DNA of 64,000 nt, from assembly GCA_014728085.1 (NCBI GenBank), contig WJMF01000231.1, positions 1 to 64,000 on the forward strand, in the 5' to 3' direction. A program made the translations under genes and the position numbers. The notes under the pieces are model-generated. The model had not been told where the DNA came from. It worked only from the letters and a program-made list of their open reading frames with translations, and searched no databases. Source of the DNA: Candidatus Zhuqueibacterota bacterium (GTDB lineage: Bacteria; Zhuqueibacterota; Zhuqueibacteria; Residuimicrobiales; Oceaniaggregativiventaceae). This document shows, in pieces, positions 27,790-37,187 of the stretch. Each line of letters opens with the position of its first letter. The stretch's first letter is position 1.

Positions 27790-28886
27790 TGGATAGACGA
27801 ACATTTATCAAAATATCTTCCTGCAGCGCGGCAGGATATTGTTTGTTGAGGGACGGCAAGGTGTTGGCCGGGGATGACGGTGTTGCACCGGCCCGTTATT
27901 ACGAAAAGTTGCCTTACCGTAAGATAAAATGCACATTGTGTCCGCGAGAATGTGTCATCGATGATCTGGAGAGAGGATATTGCGGCGTTCGTGAAAATCG
28001 CGGTGGCACTTATTATACATTGGTTCATGGCAACCCGTGTTCTGCACATATTGATCCGATCGAAAAGAAACCTCTGTTTCATTTTTTACCCGGAACCCTG
28101 GCATTTTCCATCGCCACGGTCGGTTGCAATGTCTTTTGTAAATTTTGCCAAAACTGGCAAATCTCACAGGCCCGGCCGGAACAGGTCAAATCTATGAAAA
28201 TGTCCCCGGAAAAGGTTGCAAAAGTTGCTGTTGAACGAAACTGTCCATCGGTTGCCTATACCTACACAGAGCCGGTTGTTTTTACTGAATATATGTATGA
28301 TACTGCCAGGGCTTGCCGGGATCGCAATATAAAAAGCGTTATGATCTCAAACGGCTATATTCAAAAAGAGCCTATGAAGGACCTGTGCACGGTTTTAAAT
28401 GCCGTCAAAATAGATTTAAAGGCGTTTACTCGGCGATTTTATAAAGAACTGGTTGCAGGTGAGCTAAAACCCGTCCTCGATACACTGATCCTTTTACGTC
28501 AGCAAAATATGTGGACAGAGATTGTCTATCTGATTATTCCCGGTCAAAATGACGATCCCGGGGAGCTTGAAAAATTGTCAAAATGGATCGTCGAAGAACT
28601 GGGTCCTGATACACCGCTTCATTTCAGCCGTTTTTATCCGCAATACCGTTTGAAAAATTTACCGGCAACACCGATATCAACCCTTGAAACCGCCCGTAAA
28701 ATTGCACTTGATAACGGCCTCAAGTATGTCTATATCGGGAATGTACCCGGTCATGCTGCTGAAAACACATATTGTCCTTCCTGTCAACGTTTGCTCGTCA
28801 AACGCACGGGCTACCGAATTATTGAGAATGCGATTCAAAACAACCGCTGTTCATACTGCAGCGCAACAATTGCCGGTGTTTGGTAG
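27786..28886 (+). CDS. amrS: AmmeMemoRadiSam system radical SAM enzyme with Tat-like signal
   Basis: The 366-residue protein begins MDRRTFIKISSCSAAGY, an RR-type signal. Then come the family's N-terminal cysteine set (CTLCPREC, residues 49-56, and GYCG at 66), the radical SAM cluster motif C114-x3-C118-x2-C121 (CNVFCKFC), 'YTYTEPVVF', and a C-terminal zinc-ribbon-like pair of CPSC and CSYC ending ATIAGVW. These features identify the AmmeMemoRadiSam radical SAM protein, related to pyruvate formate-lyase activases. The family is normally described as cytoplasmic, so an export signal is notable; Tat could carry the folded, cluster-loaded enzyme. It is coupled to the DUF362 gene and 22 bases upstream of the Memo gene. 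Confidence 0.93.
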   Translation: MMDRRTFIKISSCSAAGYCLLRDGKVLAGDDGVAPARYYEKLPYRKIKCTLCPRECVIDDLERGYCGVRENRGGTYYTLVHGNPCSAHIDPIEKKPLFHFLPGTLAFSIATVGCNVFCKFCQNWQISQARPEQVKSMKMSPEKVAKVAVERNCPSVAYTYTEPVVFTEYMYDTARACRDRNIKSVMISNGYIQKEPMKDLCTVLNAVKIDLKAFTRRFYKELVAGELKPVLDTLILLRQQNMWTEIVYLIIPGQNDDPGELEKLSKWIVEELGPDTPLHFSRFYPQYRLKNLPATPISTLETARKIALDNGLKYVYIGNVPGHAAENTYCPSCQRLLVKRTGYRIIENAIQNNRCSYCSATIAGVW

Positions 28887-28908
28887 AGAGAATATCAAGG
28901 AGGTATAG

Positions 28909-30381
28909 ATGAATAGATTGTCTCACTGGTGTCTGGTTTTTGTTCTGACAACTTTTTGTTCGCCTCTGTTTTCACAACAAGGTTATCGTCATGCCGCTGT
29001 TGCCGGTTCTTTTTACCCGGGAAGCTCGGATGAACTGTCGCAAATGGTAGAGCATCTGATCTCCGAAGCTCCGGAACGGGAAATCGATGGTGAAATCATT
29101 GGCATTGTTGCCCCGCATGCCGGTTATGTGTTTTCTGGCTCAATCGCTGCAACCGCTTACAGACAGCTATTGAATCGGGTTTATGATGTGGTTGTGATCA
29201 TTGCTCCCAGCCATCGTGATCCGTTTTCGGGCGCCACGATCTATCCCGGGGCCGGATATATCACACCACTGGGAAAAATGGATATGGCCAAAGAACTGTG
29301 CGGAGAGTTGGTATCGCGCTGTGACAATATATCGTTTTCCAACCAAGGCCACGGGCAGGAACATGCACTTGAAGTGCAGTTGCCATTTTTGCAAACCGTT
29401 TTTTCACCACCACCTGAAATGATAGCGATGGTTGTCGGAAGTTGTGACTGGAATATGTGTCAGACAATTGGATCTCATCTGGGTCAGAGTTTACAGGGTA
29501 AGAAAGCGCTGATTATTGCCAGTACCGATCTTTACCATGGATATTCCTATGAGGAATGTGAAAGCATCGACAAGAAAACAGTTGAAGCGATGCTTAAGGC
29601 AAACCCCCGGAAATTGTATCAGGGGTTCAAGGGGCGAATCCTGCAGGCCTGCGGGGGCTCTGCGGTTGTCATCCTGCGGCTTGCCGCCGAAGCGCTTGGT
29701 GCGACCGATGCGGCTCTTCTTGCGCATACCAATTCCAACGATGTTACCGGAGAACGAGGTGGCTATGTGGTGGGATATAGCGCTTTGGCCTATTATGCGG
29801 GCGATGCTGAAATCCCTAAAGCCAGGATAGAGTATCCCCCTTTGGAGGTTCATGAACAAAATTTTTTATTGTCAAGTGCCAGGGAAGCAATCGAACAGTA
29901 TTTAAACAACAAAACGATTGCCCAATTTGAGCCAATATCAGATCGGTTGCGACAGAAAAGGGGTGTTTTTGTAACGATTAACAAAAATGGCAGGTTGCGC
30001 GGTTGCATTGGCGCGCATCAGGCCTTTGAGCCGGTTTACAGGCTGGTTCCCGATCGGGCGGTGGCCGCAGCTTTTCAGGATCCGAGATTTCCACCCCTGA
30101 CGCGAGAAGAGCTGGATGATATATCCATAAAGGTATCCGTATATACCACCAATGTCTATGCCATCAAAAGCATAGAGGAATTCGAAATGGGCAAGCATGG
30201 TATCATCATGATCAAAGATGGCCGCGGGGCAACGTTTTTACCCGAGGTTCCGCTGGAAGCGGGGTGGAAGCGTAAAGAGGAAGAGATGCGGCAATTATGC
30301 TACAAAGCGGGATTGAATTTGGATGCCTGGAAAAACGGTGCACAATTTTATGTTTATGAAACACAGGTTTTTGGCGAATAG
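28909..30381 (+). CDS. amrB: Memo-AMMECR1 fusion protein (AmmeMemoRadiSam proteins B and A) with Sec signal
   Basis: The 490-residue protein follows a perfect AAGGAGGT site (28897-28904). Residues 1-24 form a Sec signal (hydrophobic, ending PLFSQQ). The Memo domain (about 26-298) has the metal-site residues expected from human MEMO1: H70 in 'VAPHAGYVFSG', H102 in 'IAPSHRDPF' and C248 in 'QACGGSAVV', plus 'EHALEVQLPF'. An AMMECR1 domain follows (about 312-490) with the invariant LRGCIG at 363-368. Fusions of B and A are known; placing both outside the cytoplasm is the unusual feature. A redox or metal-dependent periplasmic function is suggested, not shown. Confidence 0.92.
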   Translation: MNRLSHWCLVFVLTTFCSPLFSQQGYRHAAVAGSFYPGSSDELSQMVEHLISEAPEREIDGEIIGIVAPHAGYVFSGSIAATAYRQLLNRVYDVVVIIAPSHRDPFSGATIYPGAGYITPLGKMDMAKELCGELVSRCDNISFSNQGHGQEHALEVQLPFLQTVFSPPPEMIAMVVGSCDWNMCQTIGSHLGQSLQGKKALIIASTDLYHGYSYEECESIDKKTVEAMLKANPRKLYQGFKGRILQACGGSAVVILRLAAEALGATDAALLAHTNSNDVTGERGGYVVGYSALAYYAGDAEIPKARIEYPPLEVHEQNFLLSSAREAIEQYLNNKTIAQFEPISDRLRQKRGVFVTINKNGRLRGCIGAHQAFEPVYRLVPDRAVAAAFQDPRFPPLTREELDDISIKVSVYTTNVYAIKSIEEFEMGKHGIIMIKDGRGATFLPEVPLEAGWKRKEEEMRQLCYKAGLNLDAWKNGAQFYVYETQVFGE

Positions 30382-30401
30382 ATATTTAAAGAGGTAAATC
30401 A

Positions 30402-30959
30402 ATGCAAAATCGAGAATCCATGTTTACATCAGATCAACAGAAAACATTGCTCAATATCGCCAGGGAGACCATTCGGGCGGTGAGCAAAAATCAGAATATG
30501 CCTCTTTTCGACATAAAGGATGAAAAATTAAATCAATCCATGGGGGCATTTGTTACCTTGACGATAGATGGGGAATTGTGCGGTTGTATCGGCAGTATAG
30601 AAGGGCGGGGTCCGTTGTGGAAGACAATAGAGGAGATGGCTGTTTCGGCGGCTTTTCGCGATCCCAGGTTTCCTGCTGTTTCTGCTCAACAAACGGAAAA
30701 GCTAAGGATAGAAATATCCGTGTTGTCACCGCTGGAAAAAATAGATGACATCGATGAAATTCAGGTGGGTAAGCATGGACTCTATATCAAGTCTGCCTAT
30801 TCAAGCGGCCTTTTACTTCCCCAGGTTGCCTCTGAACGCAATTGGGACCGATTGACCTTCGTGCAGCACACCTGCAGGAAAGCAGGTCTGCCGGCTGATG
30901 CCTGGCAGAATGATGAAACCGATATTTTCATTTTTTCCGCCGATATTTTTTCAGAATAA
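30402..30959 (+). CDS. amrA: Stand-alone AMMECR1 protein (AmmeMemoRadiSam protein A)
   Basis: This 185-residue protein is a complete AMMECR1 domain: 'GAFVTLTIDGELCGCIGSIEG' in place of the usual LRGCIG, 'SAAFRDPRFPAV', 'LRIEISVLSPLEKIDDIDEI', and 'LLLPQVASERNWDRLTFVQHTC'. It has no signal peptide, in contrast to the AMMECR1 half of the gene 20 bases upstream, so the cell would have one exported and one internal AMMECR1 copy. The Arg of the LRGCIG motif is replaced by Cys here. It is the last gene of the module. Confidence 0.93.
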   Translation: MQNRESMFTSDQQKTLLNIARETIRAVSKNQNMPLFDIKDEKLNQSMGAFVTLTIDGELCGCIGSIEGRGPLWKTIEEMAVSAAFRDPRFPAVSAQQTEKLRIEISVLSPLEKIDDIDEIQVGKHGLYIKSAYSSGLLLPQVASERNWDRLTFVQHTCRKAGLPADAWQNDETDIFIFSADIFSE

Positions 30960-31039
30960 CAAAGTCAGGGTCTATTTTACTTGTTTTTATCTGTGGCCTT
31001 GCCTAATTTGAAGATAAATATAACGATCCGACTCTTAGA

Positions 31040-32305
31040 ATGAAAACAGCATTATTTTTTTTCTCAATTTTATTAATCGTCATAGGTTTCCATTGTTCCG
31101 ACAGAGAACGCAATAATCCTCTGGATCCGGATAATACGGATAGCGGTGGAAGACCGACTGGTTTTTACGCTTATGCGGAAAAAAATATCGTAAAGATACA
31201 TTGGCAGCCCATAAATGCGATCGATTTAAGCGGCTATACACTCTACAGGCGCAAGGCGGGAAACCAGTTTCGCGAGCTCGTCTCTCTGGCGCCTGACGTC
31301 CATCGGTATGAAGATGTCGTAGATCAGTACGGGATTACCTATGACTATAAAATGACGGTACTGGCAGGCGCGTACGAGTCTCGGCCCACAAAAGTCGCAA
31401 AGGTGACTCCGGGTCCAACTTTTACCTGGCTGGCTGATCCCGGAGACGGAGCGGTAAAAAAATTTACGCATGATCTGGGATATGCTTTGTCGATGTTTTC
31501 CGGAGCCTATTCCCCTTTTCGTATTGCTCTCAATTCAGCGCGGCAAAATCATTGGATATTTTCGAGATACAGTGGAACCATTTACAAGATAGACTCGTAT
31601 GGTAATGCTATAGCACAAGTAAACGTCGGTATGCCGACTTTGTGGGATATGGATGTCGACACCCTTCGCAATGAGTTATGGGTGGCACGGTATGGTCAGG
31701 GTATGGTAACGCTTATTTCTCATAACGCACAGGTCTTGCACTCAATTTATGATATCGGACATCCCCTGGCAGTGGCAGTGGATTCACGGCTGCAACTCGG
31801 TTGGGTTATCGATGATTCCAGCAAGAAGGTATTTCGCCTTCAAAATCACTATGGGCGTTTGCGAATTGAAGATAGTTATGATTTTACAAACCCAAAAGCG
31901 ATCGCTCTCGATGAGAATGACCAGAGGATGTGGGTAGCTGATAGTAGCCGGATCGTAAGAATGTCGTACGAGGGCAGAGTCGAGCGGGTAATCGATTCGC
32001 CCTATTATGCCAGGTTGATTGCGCTTAATGTTCAGAATGGTGATATTTGGTATATAGATCGCCGCGCTTCCGGTGAGTTTGCTTCCCTGGTGAAATGCGA
32101 TAGCGATGGTAATATGCTTTTCGAAAGGGAGGTCTTTTACGATCCTGTTGCCATTGTTGTCAACGAATTCAATGGCGATTGCCTGGTTGCCGACCTCAGT
32201 TATGAACATCTGGGGGTTTGGCGCTGTTCGAATAGCGGTGTTATAGAACACGTTATCGAAAACGTTCGCCCTTTTGATCTGGATATCGAATATACGGGTC
32301 ACTAA
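31040..32305 (+). CDS. Lipoprotein with Fn3-like domain and NHL/SMP-30-like beta-propeller
   Basis: The 421-residue protein has a hydrophobic N-terminus before cysteine 19 (IVIGFHC, a loose lipobox), followed by a 'RERNNPLDPDN' stretch of a kind seen at the start of many FCB lipoproteins. An Fn3-like domain (about 40-122) precedes a propeller of repeated 'WVA...SRIVRMSYEG' and 'PLAVAVDSRLQLGWVIDD' blades. No ribosome binding site is visible. The stop lies three bases before the first SpoIIE phosphatase gene, so the propeller protein may report an outer or periplasmic signal to that phosphatase's periplasmic domain. This is inference from position. Confidence 0.75.
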   Translation: MKTALFFFSILLIVIGFHCSDRERNNPLDPDNTDSGGRPTGFYAYAEKNIVKIHWQPINAIDLSGYTLYRRKAGNQFRELVSLAPDVHRYEDVVDQYGITYDYKMTVLAGAYESRPTKVAKVTPGPTFTWLADPGDGAVKKFTHDLGYALSMFSGAYSPFRIALNSARQNHWIFSRYSGTIYKIDSYGNAIAQVNVGMPTLWDMDVDTLRNELWVARYGQGMVTLISHNAQVLHSIYDIGHPLAVAVDSRLQLGWVIDDSSKKVFRLQNHYGRLRIEDSYDFTNPKAIALDENDQRMWVADSSRIVRMSYEGRVERVIDSPYYARLIALNVQNGDIWYIDRRASGEFASLVKCDSDGNMLFEREVFYDPVAIVVNEFNGDCLVADLSYEHLGVWRCSNSGVIEHVIENVRPFDLDIEYTGH

Positions 32306-32308
32306 TAT

Positions 32309-34720
32309 ATGAAAAACTTTGCCAAATCTTCCGAATTGTTAATTTTAATCCTGGGAATATCCGGTTTTATTGCTTTTCTGTTTTTTTACCCGACCATTTT
32401 TGTCACCAGCGCCATCGATATAAATCATGAAAAGTCAGCACTAATAACCATTGCTAAAGAGTCACTTCAGCAGCTGGGGTATACGCCCTCGGAATATAAT
32501 GCGCGAGTCGAATTTGAGGCGCACAATAAACTGCTTGAATATCTAAATCGAAAATATTCGATAGAGGAGCAAAAAGAACATTTTGATGCTCTGCAACCCT
32601 ATTACTGGCGTGTAACCTTTACACCCGTAAATGAACCGGCTGACAGCAGTGAAATGAAAAGCGATCTGTCCTGGATCAATCAAATCGATATACTTTTTGA
32701 TCAAAATGGCGATGAAATCGGATTCTGGACCAAGGCTGACGATGATAGCACGATTCACAATATTTCTCCCGAGCGGGCCCGCCATTTGGCGGATTCTACC
32801 TTGATAGCCCGGATGCAGGCGGATACCGCAAAATTTACCTTTTCGCGTTTTAAACAGATTCCGCGTGACTATAGAATCGACTATACGGTTGAATATCTGC
32901 GATCAGAACCGATACTGGATATTCCGGTTAAACTGAATATTGATGTGATTGGCGATCGCGTTGGTAACTATGAATATGAATTTGATGTTCCGGATTCCCA
33001 GGCTTCTGAATTATCACGCATCATCGCCATTGTTCCCTTTTTCCTTGCGATCGTTGCTGTCGGTATCATGTTCATCGTCATGAGCATTAAAAAACTGCGG
33101 GCCGATGGACTCGGGCTGCGCTATGTTTCTCCTATAGCGATTTCGATGGGACTGGCCTCGGCACTTTGGGTCTTGCTGGAGGCGTCTTCCAGCGGGGTTG
33201 ATATGATCAATACCATTATAGGCATGTTTTTCCTTGGTATTATCAGCAGTATTGCTGTTTTTATCGGAGTTGCGTGTTCAGACTCGATAACGAGAGAGAT
33301 CTGGGATACCAAGTTGATCACTCTGGATGCGCTGAGGAAAGGCTATATTCAGCATCGTCTCTTTTCTTTGTCAGTCCTGCGGGGGTTTGCCTATGCCGGA
33401 ATATTACTTGGTTTGATTGTCTTTTTTTCAAAAATTGCATCGTTATTTCATTGGAGTGATATTACCGATGTTGCAACTGACCTGAGCCTGGTCAACACCT
33501 GGAGTTCTTTTTTGACCGTCCTGGTCGGGGGATATACATCGACCATATGGTTACAATATATCCTCATCCTGTTTCTGGTTTCGTTTTTGGCCAAATATAT
33601 AGGCCATCGAATGTGGATTATTTGTCTGATCGGCTTGCTGTGGGGTGTCCTGAACAGCACCGAATCCTATTATCCGACACAGCACTATTATTTGAATTTT
33701 TTGCAATATTTTGTCTTTGGGGCCCTGTTTGCCGTCATTCTTTTAAAGTATGATTTTTTTACGCTATTTGTCGCCTTTTTTTCCTTTTACCTGCTCAAAC
33801 GCGTGGTGATGCTTTATCATTTTGACCACCAGACTTGTCTCCTCAATGCGGTGTTCTTGTCGTTGATTCCCCTTGCTTTGCTGGTTCTGTCAATAGTGTT
33901 TTATAAAAACAAGATCGATTACAGCGAACTCAAAGTATTTACACCGGTCTATGTAAACAAAATTGTAGAGCGGGAACGGCTGCAACGCGAGCTGGAGATC
34001 GCACGGCGGGTACAGCTGAGCTTTTTGCCACGTGAAAAGCCCGATTTCGCGGGACTTGATAGTGCGAGCATATGTATCCCGGCTCTTGATGTCGGTGGTG
34101 ATTATTTCGATTTTGTTAAACTCGACTCTCAAAGGCTTGGTGTTGCTATTGGTGATGTATCCGGTAAGGGCATATCAGCGGCTTTTTATATGACTCTGAC
34201 GAAAGGGTTTCTGCGTTCTATTGCCCGAACCCTTGTTTCCCCAAAACAGGTGTTGATGGAGATCAATAAGCTTTTTTATGAAAATGTCGAACGAAGTCAT
34301 TTTATCAGTATGATCTATGGAATCATTGATCTTGAAAAGCGTCAATTTACATTTGCACGAGCCGGTCATAATCCGGTAATCACACATCAGACGAAAAGCG
34401 GTAAAACAGAACGGTTATGCCCGAATGGGATTGCACTGGGTCTGGAAAAGGGTGAGATGTTTGATCAAATTATTCAGGAACAGCGGATACCGATTCGGAC
34501 CGGCGATTTACTTGCCTTTTACACCGATGGATTCACAGAAGCGATGAATTCCAGCAATGAAGAATTTGGCGAAGCCCGGCTGGAGATGTTGTTGTCCTAT
34601 TCCGATGATGAGGATGCGGAAACGCTCTTGCAAACCATCCACAATCGGGTGAAGGCGTTTACCGGCAATACAATCCAACATGACGATATGACGATGATTA
34701 TTCTGAAAATTATGTCCTGA
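32309..34720 (+). CDS. SpoIIE/RsbU-type PP2C phosphatase with periplasmic and CPBP-like membrane sensor
   Basis: The 803-residue protein has a helix at about 10-32, a periplasmic part (about 35-230) with a PepSY-like look, and about eight hydrophobic segments (about 232-545). A PP2C domain follows, preceded by a coiled-coil linker. The catalytic acids are all present: GGDYFD (596-601), GDVSGKG (615-621), YTDG (738-741) and HDDMT (791-795). The membrane region aligns by eye with that of the 53373-55856 protein ('LDAL', 'SVLRGFAYA', 'FGALFAVILLKYDFFTLF') and resembles a CPBP/Abi protease core whose motif residues are lost. It should dephosphorylate a STAS antagonist in response to a membrane or periplasmic signal. 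Confidence 0.85.
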   Translation: MKNFAKSSELLILILGISGFIAFLFFYPTIFVTSAIDINHEKSALITIAKESLQQLGYTPSEYNARVEFEAHNKLLEYLNRKYSIEEQKEHFDALQPYYWRVTFTPVNEPADSSEMKSDLSWINQIDILFDQNGDEIGFWTKADDDSTIHNISPERARHLADSTLIARMQADTAKFTFSRFKQIPRDYRIDYTVEYLRSEPILDIPVKLNIDVIGDRVGNYEYEFDVPDSQASELSRIIAIVPFFLAIVAVGIMFIVMSIKKLRADGLGLRYVSPIAISMGLASALWVLLEASSSGVDMINTIIGMFFLGIISSIAVFIGVACSDSITREIWDTKLITLDALRKGYIQHRLFSLSVLRGFAYAGILLGLIVFFSKIASLFHWSDITDVATDLSLVNTWSSFLTVLVGGYTSTIWLQYILILFLVSFLAKYIGHRMWIICLIGLLWGVLNSTESYYPTQHYYLNFLQYFVFGALFAVILLKYDFFTLFVAFFSFYLLKRVVMLYHFDHQTCLLNAVFLSLIPLALLVLSIVFYKNKIDYSELKVFTPVYVNKIVERERLQRELEIARRVQLSFLPREKPDFAGLDSASICIPALDVGGDYFDFVKLDSQRLGVAIGDVSGKGISAAFYMTLTKGFLRSIARTLVSPKQVLMEINKLFYENVERSHFISMIYGIIDLEKRQFTFARAGHNPVITHQTKSGKTERLCPNGIALGLEKGEMFDQIIQEQRIPIRTGDLLAFYTDGFTEAMNSSNEEFGEARLEMLLSYSDDEDAETLLQTIHNRVKAFTGNTIQHDDMTMIILKIMS

Positions 34721-34733
34721 TTTGAGTGATTTT

Positions 34734-36794
34734 ATGAAACGAAATATCAGCACATGGTCTCTGCTATTGCCTCTGGCTCTGTTCGTAATTGCCGTTTTGT
34801 TAAAATCACCGGTTTCCTCGCAACCGGATCAAATTTATATACTGAAAGAGATACTGATATTCGGCGCCATCCTGTTATCGATTCCATTGATATTTCATCA
34901 AAAATGGGCGTCCGACCGTAATGTGCTGCGGGGATTGCGTCAGCTGTTTTTTTTCATCTTTCTTACCTATTTTCTCTTATTATTTTTTAGACAATCCTGG
35001 CCTCGATCCGCGCTTACCTTCAATGAGCCGGATTACCTCGCCCTGGTACTTTGGTCTGTCTATTCTTTTGTCTTTGCGATGATTTGTATAGGCATTCTCC
35101 GCAATTTGATTTTTATCAAGCGAAAACGTTCAACTTTGCGCAATTTTAGTGTCTTGTTGTTTTTTCTCGTTTTTTACGCCCTGTTGGGCGTTTTAAACAA
35201 CCAGCTCGATATTCCCAAAGAGGTGGTCGATTCCATTCATTATTTCATTCTTTTTATTCTTTTAAATTTGATGGTCATCAACTCGTTGAGGATTTCCTGG
35301 ATTAATTATCTCAACAAAAAACAAAAAATTACTTTATTCTGGAGTGGGCTGTTTCTGATACCTTTTTTAATCCATTTAACCGTTCTATATTATCAATCCA
35401 GCCCGATTATCCACTTTAGCGTTGTATTGGATCGATTTGTCAACCAGAGCATTTTGTTGCTGACTGTATATACCAGTTTCGCTTTAATCGGACTGCTTGC
35501 CCATCTACCCACTGCCCAACTTTTTGACCGAAAAATTCGACAAATCGAATCCATGCATAATCTGAGCCGGGCTATCAGCACAGAGTTTGATTTGAACAAA
35601 TTGGTTGTTTTAATCGTTAAATTGGTTTCAGATGTAACGGAATCAGATTTTGCCTGGCTCGAGTTGTCTGATGAGAAAAACAGGAAACTTGTATTGGTAT
35701 CTTCACGTAATTTAAAGGAGAAAGAAAAGCGAAATCGCGAGGTTTTTTATCATCAACAGTTGATTGAATTTTTGTCAGATCAGAATGAACCTTATCTGGT
35801 CAATCAGGTCAGCAAAGACGAACACGCAAAATTTCTTCTGGCCTGGAAAAAGGATATTGGTTCTGTTCTTATTGTTCCGTTGTACAGCGTGGAAAAAACA
35901 GTAGGTTTTCTCTATGCAGCAAAGCGGCAGGAATTTGCCTTTGAACAGGATGATATCGATATGATGAGAGCTTTTAGTGAACAGGTCATTGTAGCGCTTG
36001 AAAATGCGAGACTGATAAAAGAGTCCATTGAAAAGGAACGTTTACAGCAGGAATTGCTTGTTGCTCGTGACGCCCAGATGAAACTCTTGCCAAAGTCGAT
36101 GCCGAAATTGCAGAATATACAAATCGATGCAATCTGTCGTACTGCCAATGAGGTGGGAGGCGATTATTATGATTTTTTGTCGCTGGACGACCATCAGCTC
36201 GGCGTCGTAATCGGCGATGTCAGTGGTAAAGGACCCTCTGCTGCCTTTTATATGGCTGAAGTAAAAGGAATCATCAACGCTTTGGCTAAAACACAGACCT
36301 CTCCGGCAAAGATATTGTGTCAGGTTAACCGAACGCTTTATCCCAATATTGAGCGGAATCAGTTCATCAGCATGATCTATGGTGTTCTTGATGTTCGGGA
36401 AAGAACTTTTACCTTTGCCAGAGCCGGACATTGTCCGGTATATCTTGCATCGCCGCTATCAAATAAAGTGGACATTCTGGAGCCGCGTGGCATCAGTTTA
36501 GGGTTGAATTCAGGACCGATTTTTGATAAAACAATAGAAGAACGAAAGATATCTCTTAACGCCGGAGAAACATTGTTGCTTTATACGGATGGCGCCATTG
36601 AAGCGAGAAATAAAAACGGCAAAGAGTTCGGAGAAGAAAGATTAATAGAGGGTTTTTTACAATATAAAGAGCATTCTGTTTCGGAAATTAAATTAAATTT
36701 GTTAAATTATATTTATAAATTCGTTGAGGATGAAAAGTCCTTTGATGATTTAACGTTTATCTTAATTCAAGCAGCACAAAAGTTTACGGTATAG
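34734..36794 (+). CDS. SpoIIE/RsbU-type PP2C phosphatase with 8-TM and GAF sensor
   Basis: Started at ATG 34734 (686 residues), the protein begins with about eight transmembrane helices (to about residue 265). A GAF domain follows (about 280-425, ending 'QVIVALENARLIKES'), then a coiled-coil linker and a PP2C domain with intact acids in GGDYYDF, GDVSGKG, YTDGAIEA and FDDLT. An upstream TTG at 34722 is possible but lacks a site. It lies in a line of phosphatase genes and ends nine bases before the STAS gene, the likely substrate. The multi-helix N-terminus could sense membrane state or a ligand; no 7TMR signature was certain. Confidence 0.88.
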   Translation: MKRNISTWSLLLPLALFVIAVLLKSPVSSQPDQIYILKEILIFGAILLSIPLIFHQKWASDRNVLRGLRQLFFFIFLTYFLLLFFRQSWPRSALTFNEPDYLALVLWSVYSFVFAMICIGILRNLIFIKRKRSTLRNFSVLLFFLVFYALLGVLNNQLDIPKEVVDSIHYFILFILLNLMVINSLRISWINYLNKKQKITLFWSGLFLIPFLIHLTVLYYQSSPIIHFSVVLDRFVNQSILLLTVYTSFALIGLLAHLPTAQLFDRKIRQIESMHNLSRAISTEFDLNKLVVLIVKLVSDVTESDFAWLELSDEKNRKLVLVSSRNLKEKEKRNREVFYHQQLIEFLSDQNEPYLVNQVSKDEHAKFLLAWKKDIGSVLIVPLYSVEKTVGFLYAAKRQEFAFEQDDIDMMRAFSEQVIVALENARLIKESIEKERLQQELLVARDAQMKLLPKSMPKLQNIQIDAICRTANEVGGDYYDFLSLDDHQLGVVIGDVSGKGPSAAFYMAEVKGIINALAKTQTSPAKILCQVNRTLYPNIERNQFISMIYGVLDVRERTFTFARAGHCPVYLASPLSNKVDILEPRGISLGLNSGPIFDKTIEERKISLNAGETLLLYTDGAIEARNKNGKEFGEERLIEGFLQYKEHSVSEIKLNLLNYIYKFVEDEKSFDDLTFILIQAAQKFTV

Positions 36795-36803
36795 GAGGAT
36801 TGA

Positions 36804-37145
36804 ATGGCTAATTTTCAGGTAAAACGCGATGATAGCGATCACTATTCCGTTCTTCGCATTGGCGGATTTTTGGATGCACATACGGCACCGCAGCTCGAGG
36901 AAGCAATCCAAAAACTCATTGACGAAGAACGCTACAATATCATCATTGATTTTAAGGAACTCAATTATATTAGCAGTGCCGGTTTGGGCGTGTTCATGGG
37001 CTTTATCGAAAACATTCGAAACAACAGCGGCGACATAAAAATGTGCGGAATGAATCCAAAAATTTATCGGGTTTTCGATTTGCTCGGTTTCCCCTCTTTA
37101 TATGATATTGTCAATGAAGAAAAAGAAGCTGTTGAAAAGTTTTGA
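36804..37145 (+). CDS. STAS-domain anti-sigma factor antagonist (RsbV/SpoIIAA-like)
   Basis: This 113-residue protein is a single STAS domain with a strong TAGGAGG site. It starts 'FQVKRDDSDHYSVLRIGG' and contains 'IIIDFKELNYISSAGLGVFMG'-like core elements; Ser57 or Ser58 in ISSAGLG is the expected phosphorylation site. When unphosphorylated it should bind the HATPase kinase encoded next and free that kinase's target. When phosphorylated it would be reset by PP2C phosphatases, five of which are encoded on the same strand within 12 kb. It is the only STAS protein seen in the window. Confidence 0.93.
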   Translation: MANFQVKRDDSDHYSVLRIGGFLDAHTAPQLEEAIQKLIDEERYNIIIDFKELNYISSAGLGVFMGFIENIRNNSGDIKMCGMNPKIYRVFDLLGFPSLYDIVNEEKEAVEKF

Positions 37146-37187
37146 ATTGTTAGGATATATCAAGATAACCAAAAGGTGGTGAAAAAA

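Noticed and set aside
31784-32302. 172-residue minus-strand frame
   Set aside because: Antisense to the propeller lipoprotein; no start site or family features.
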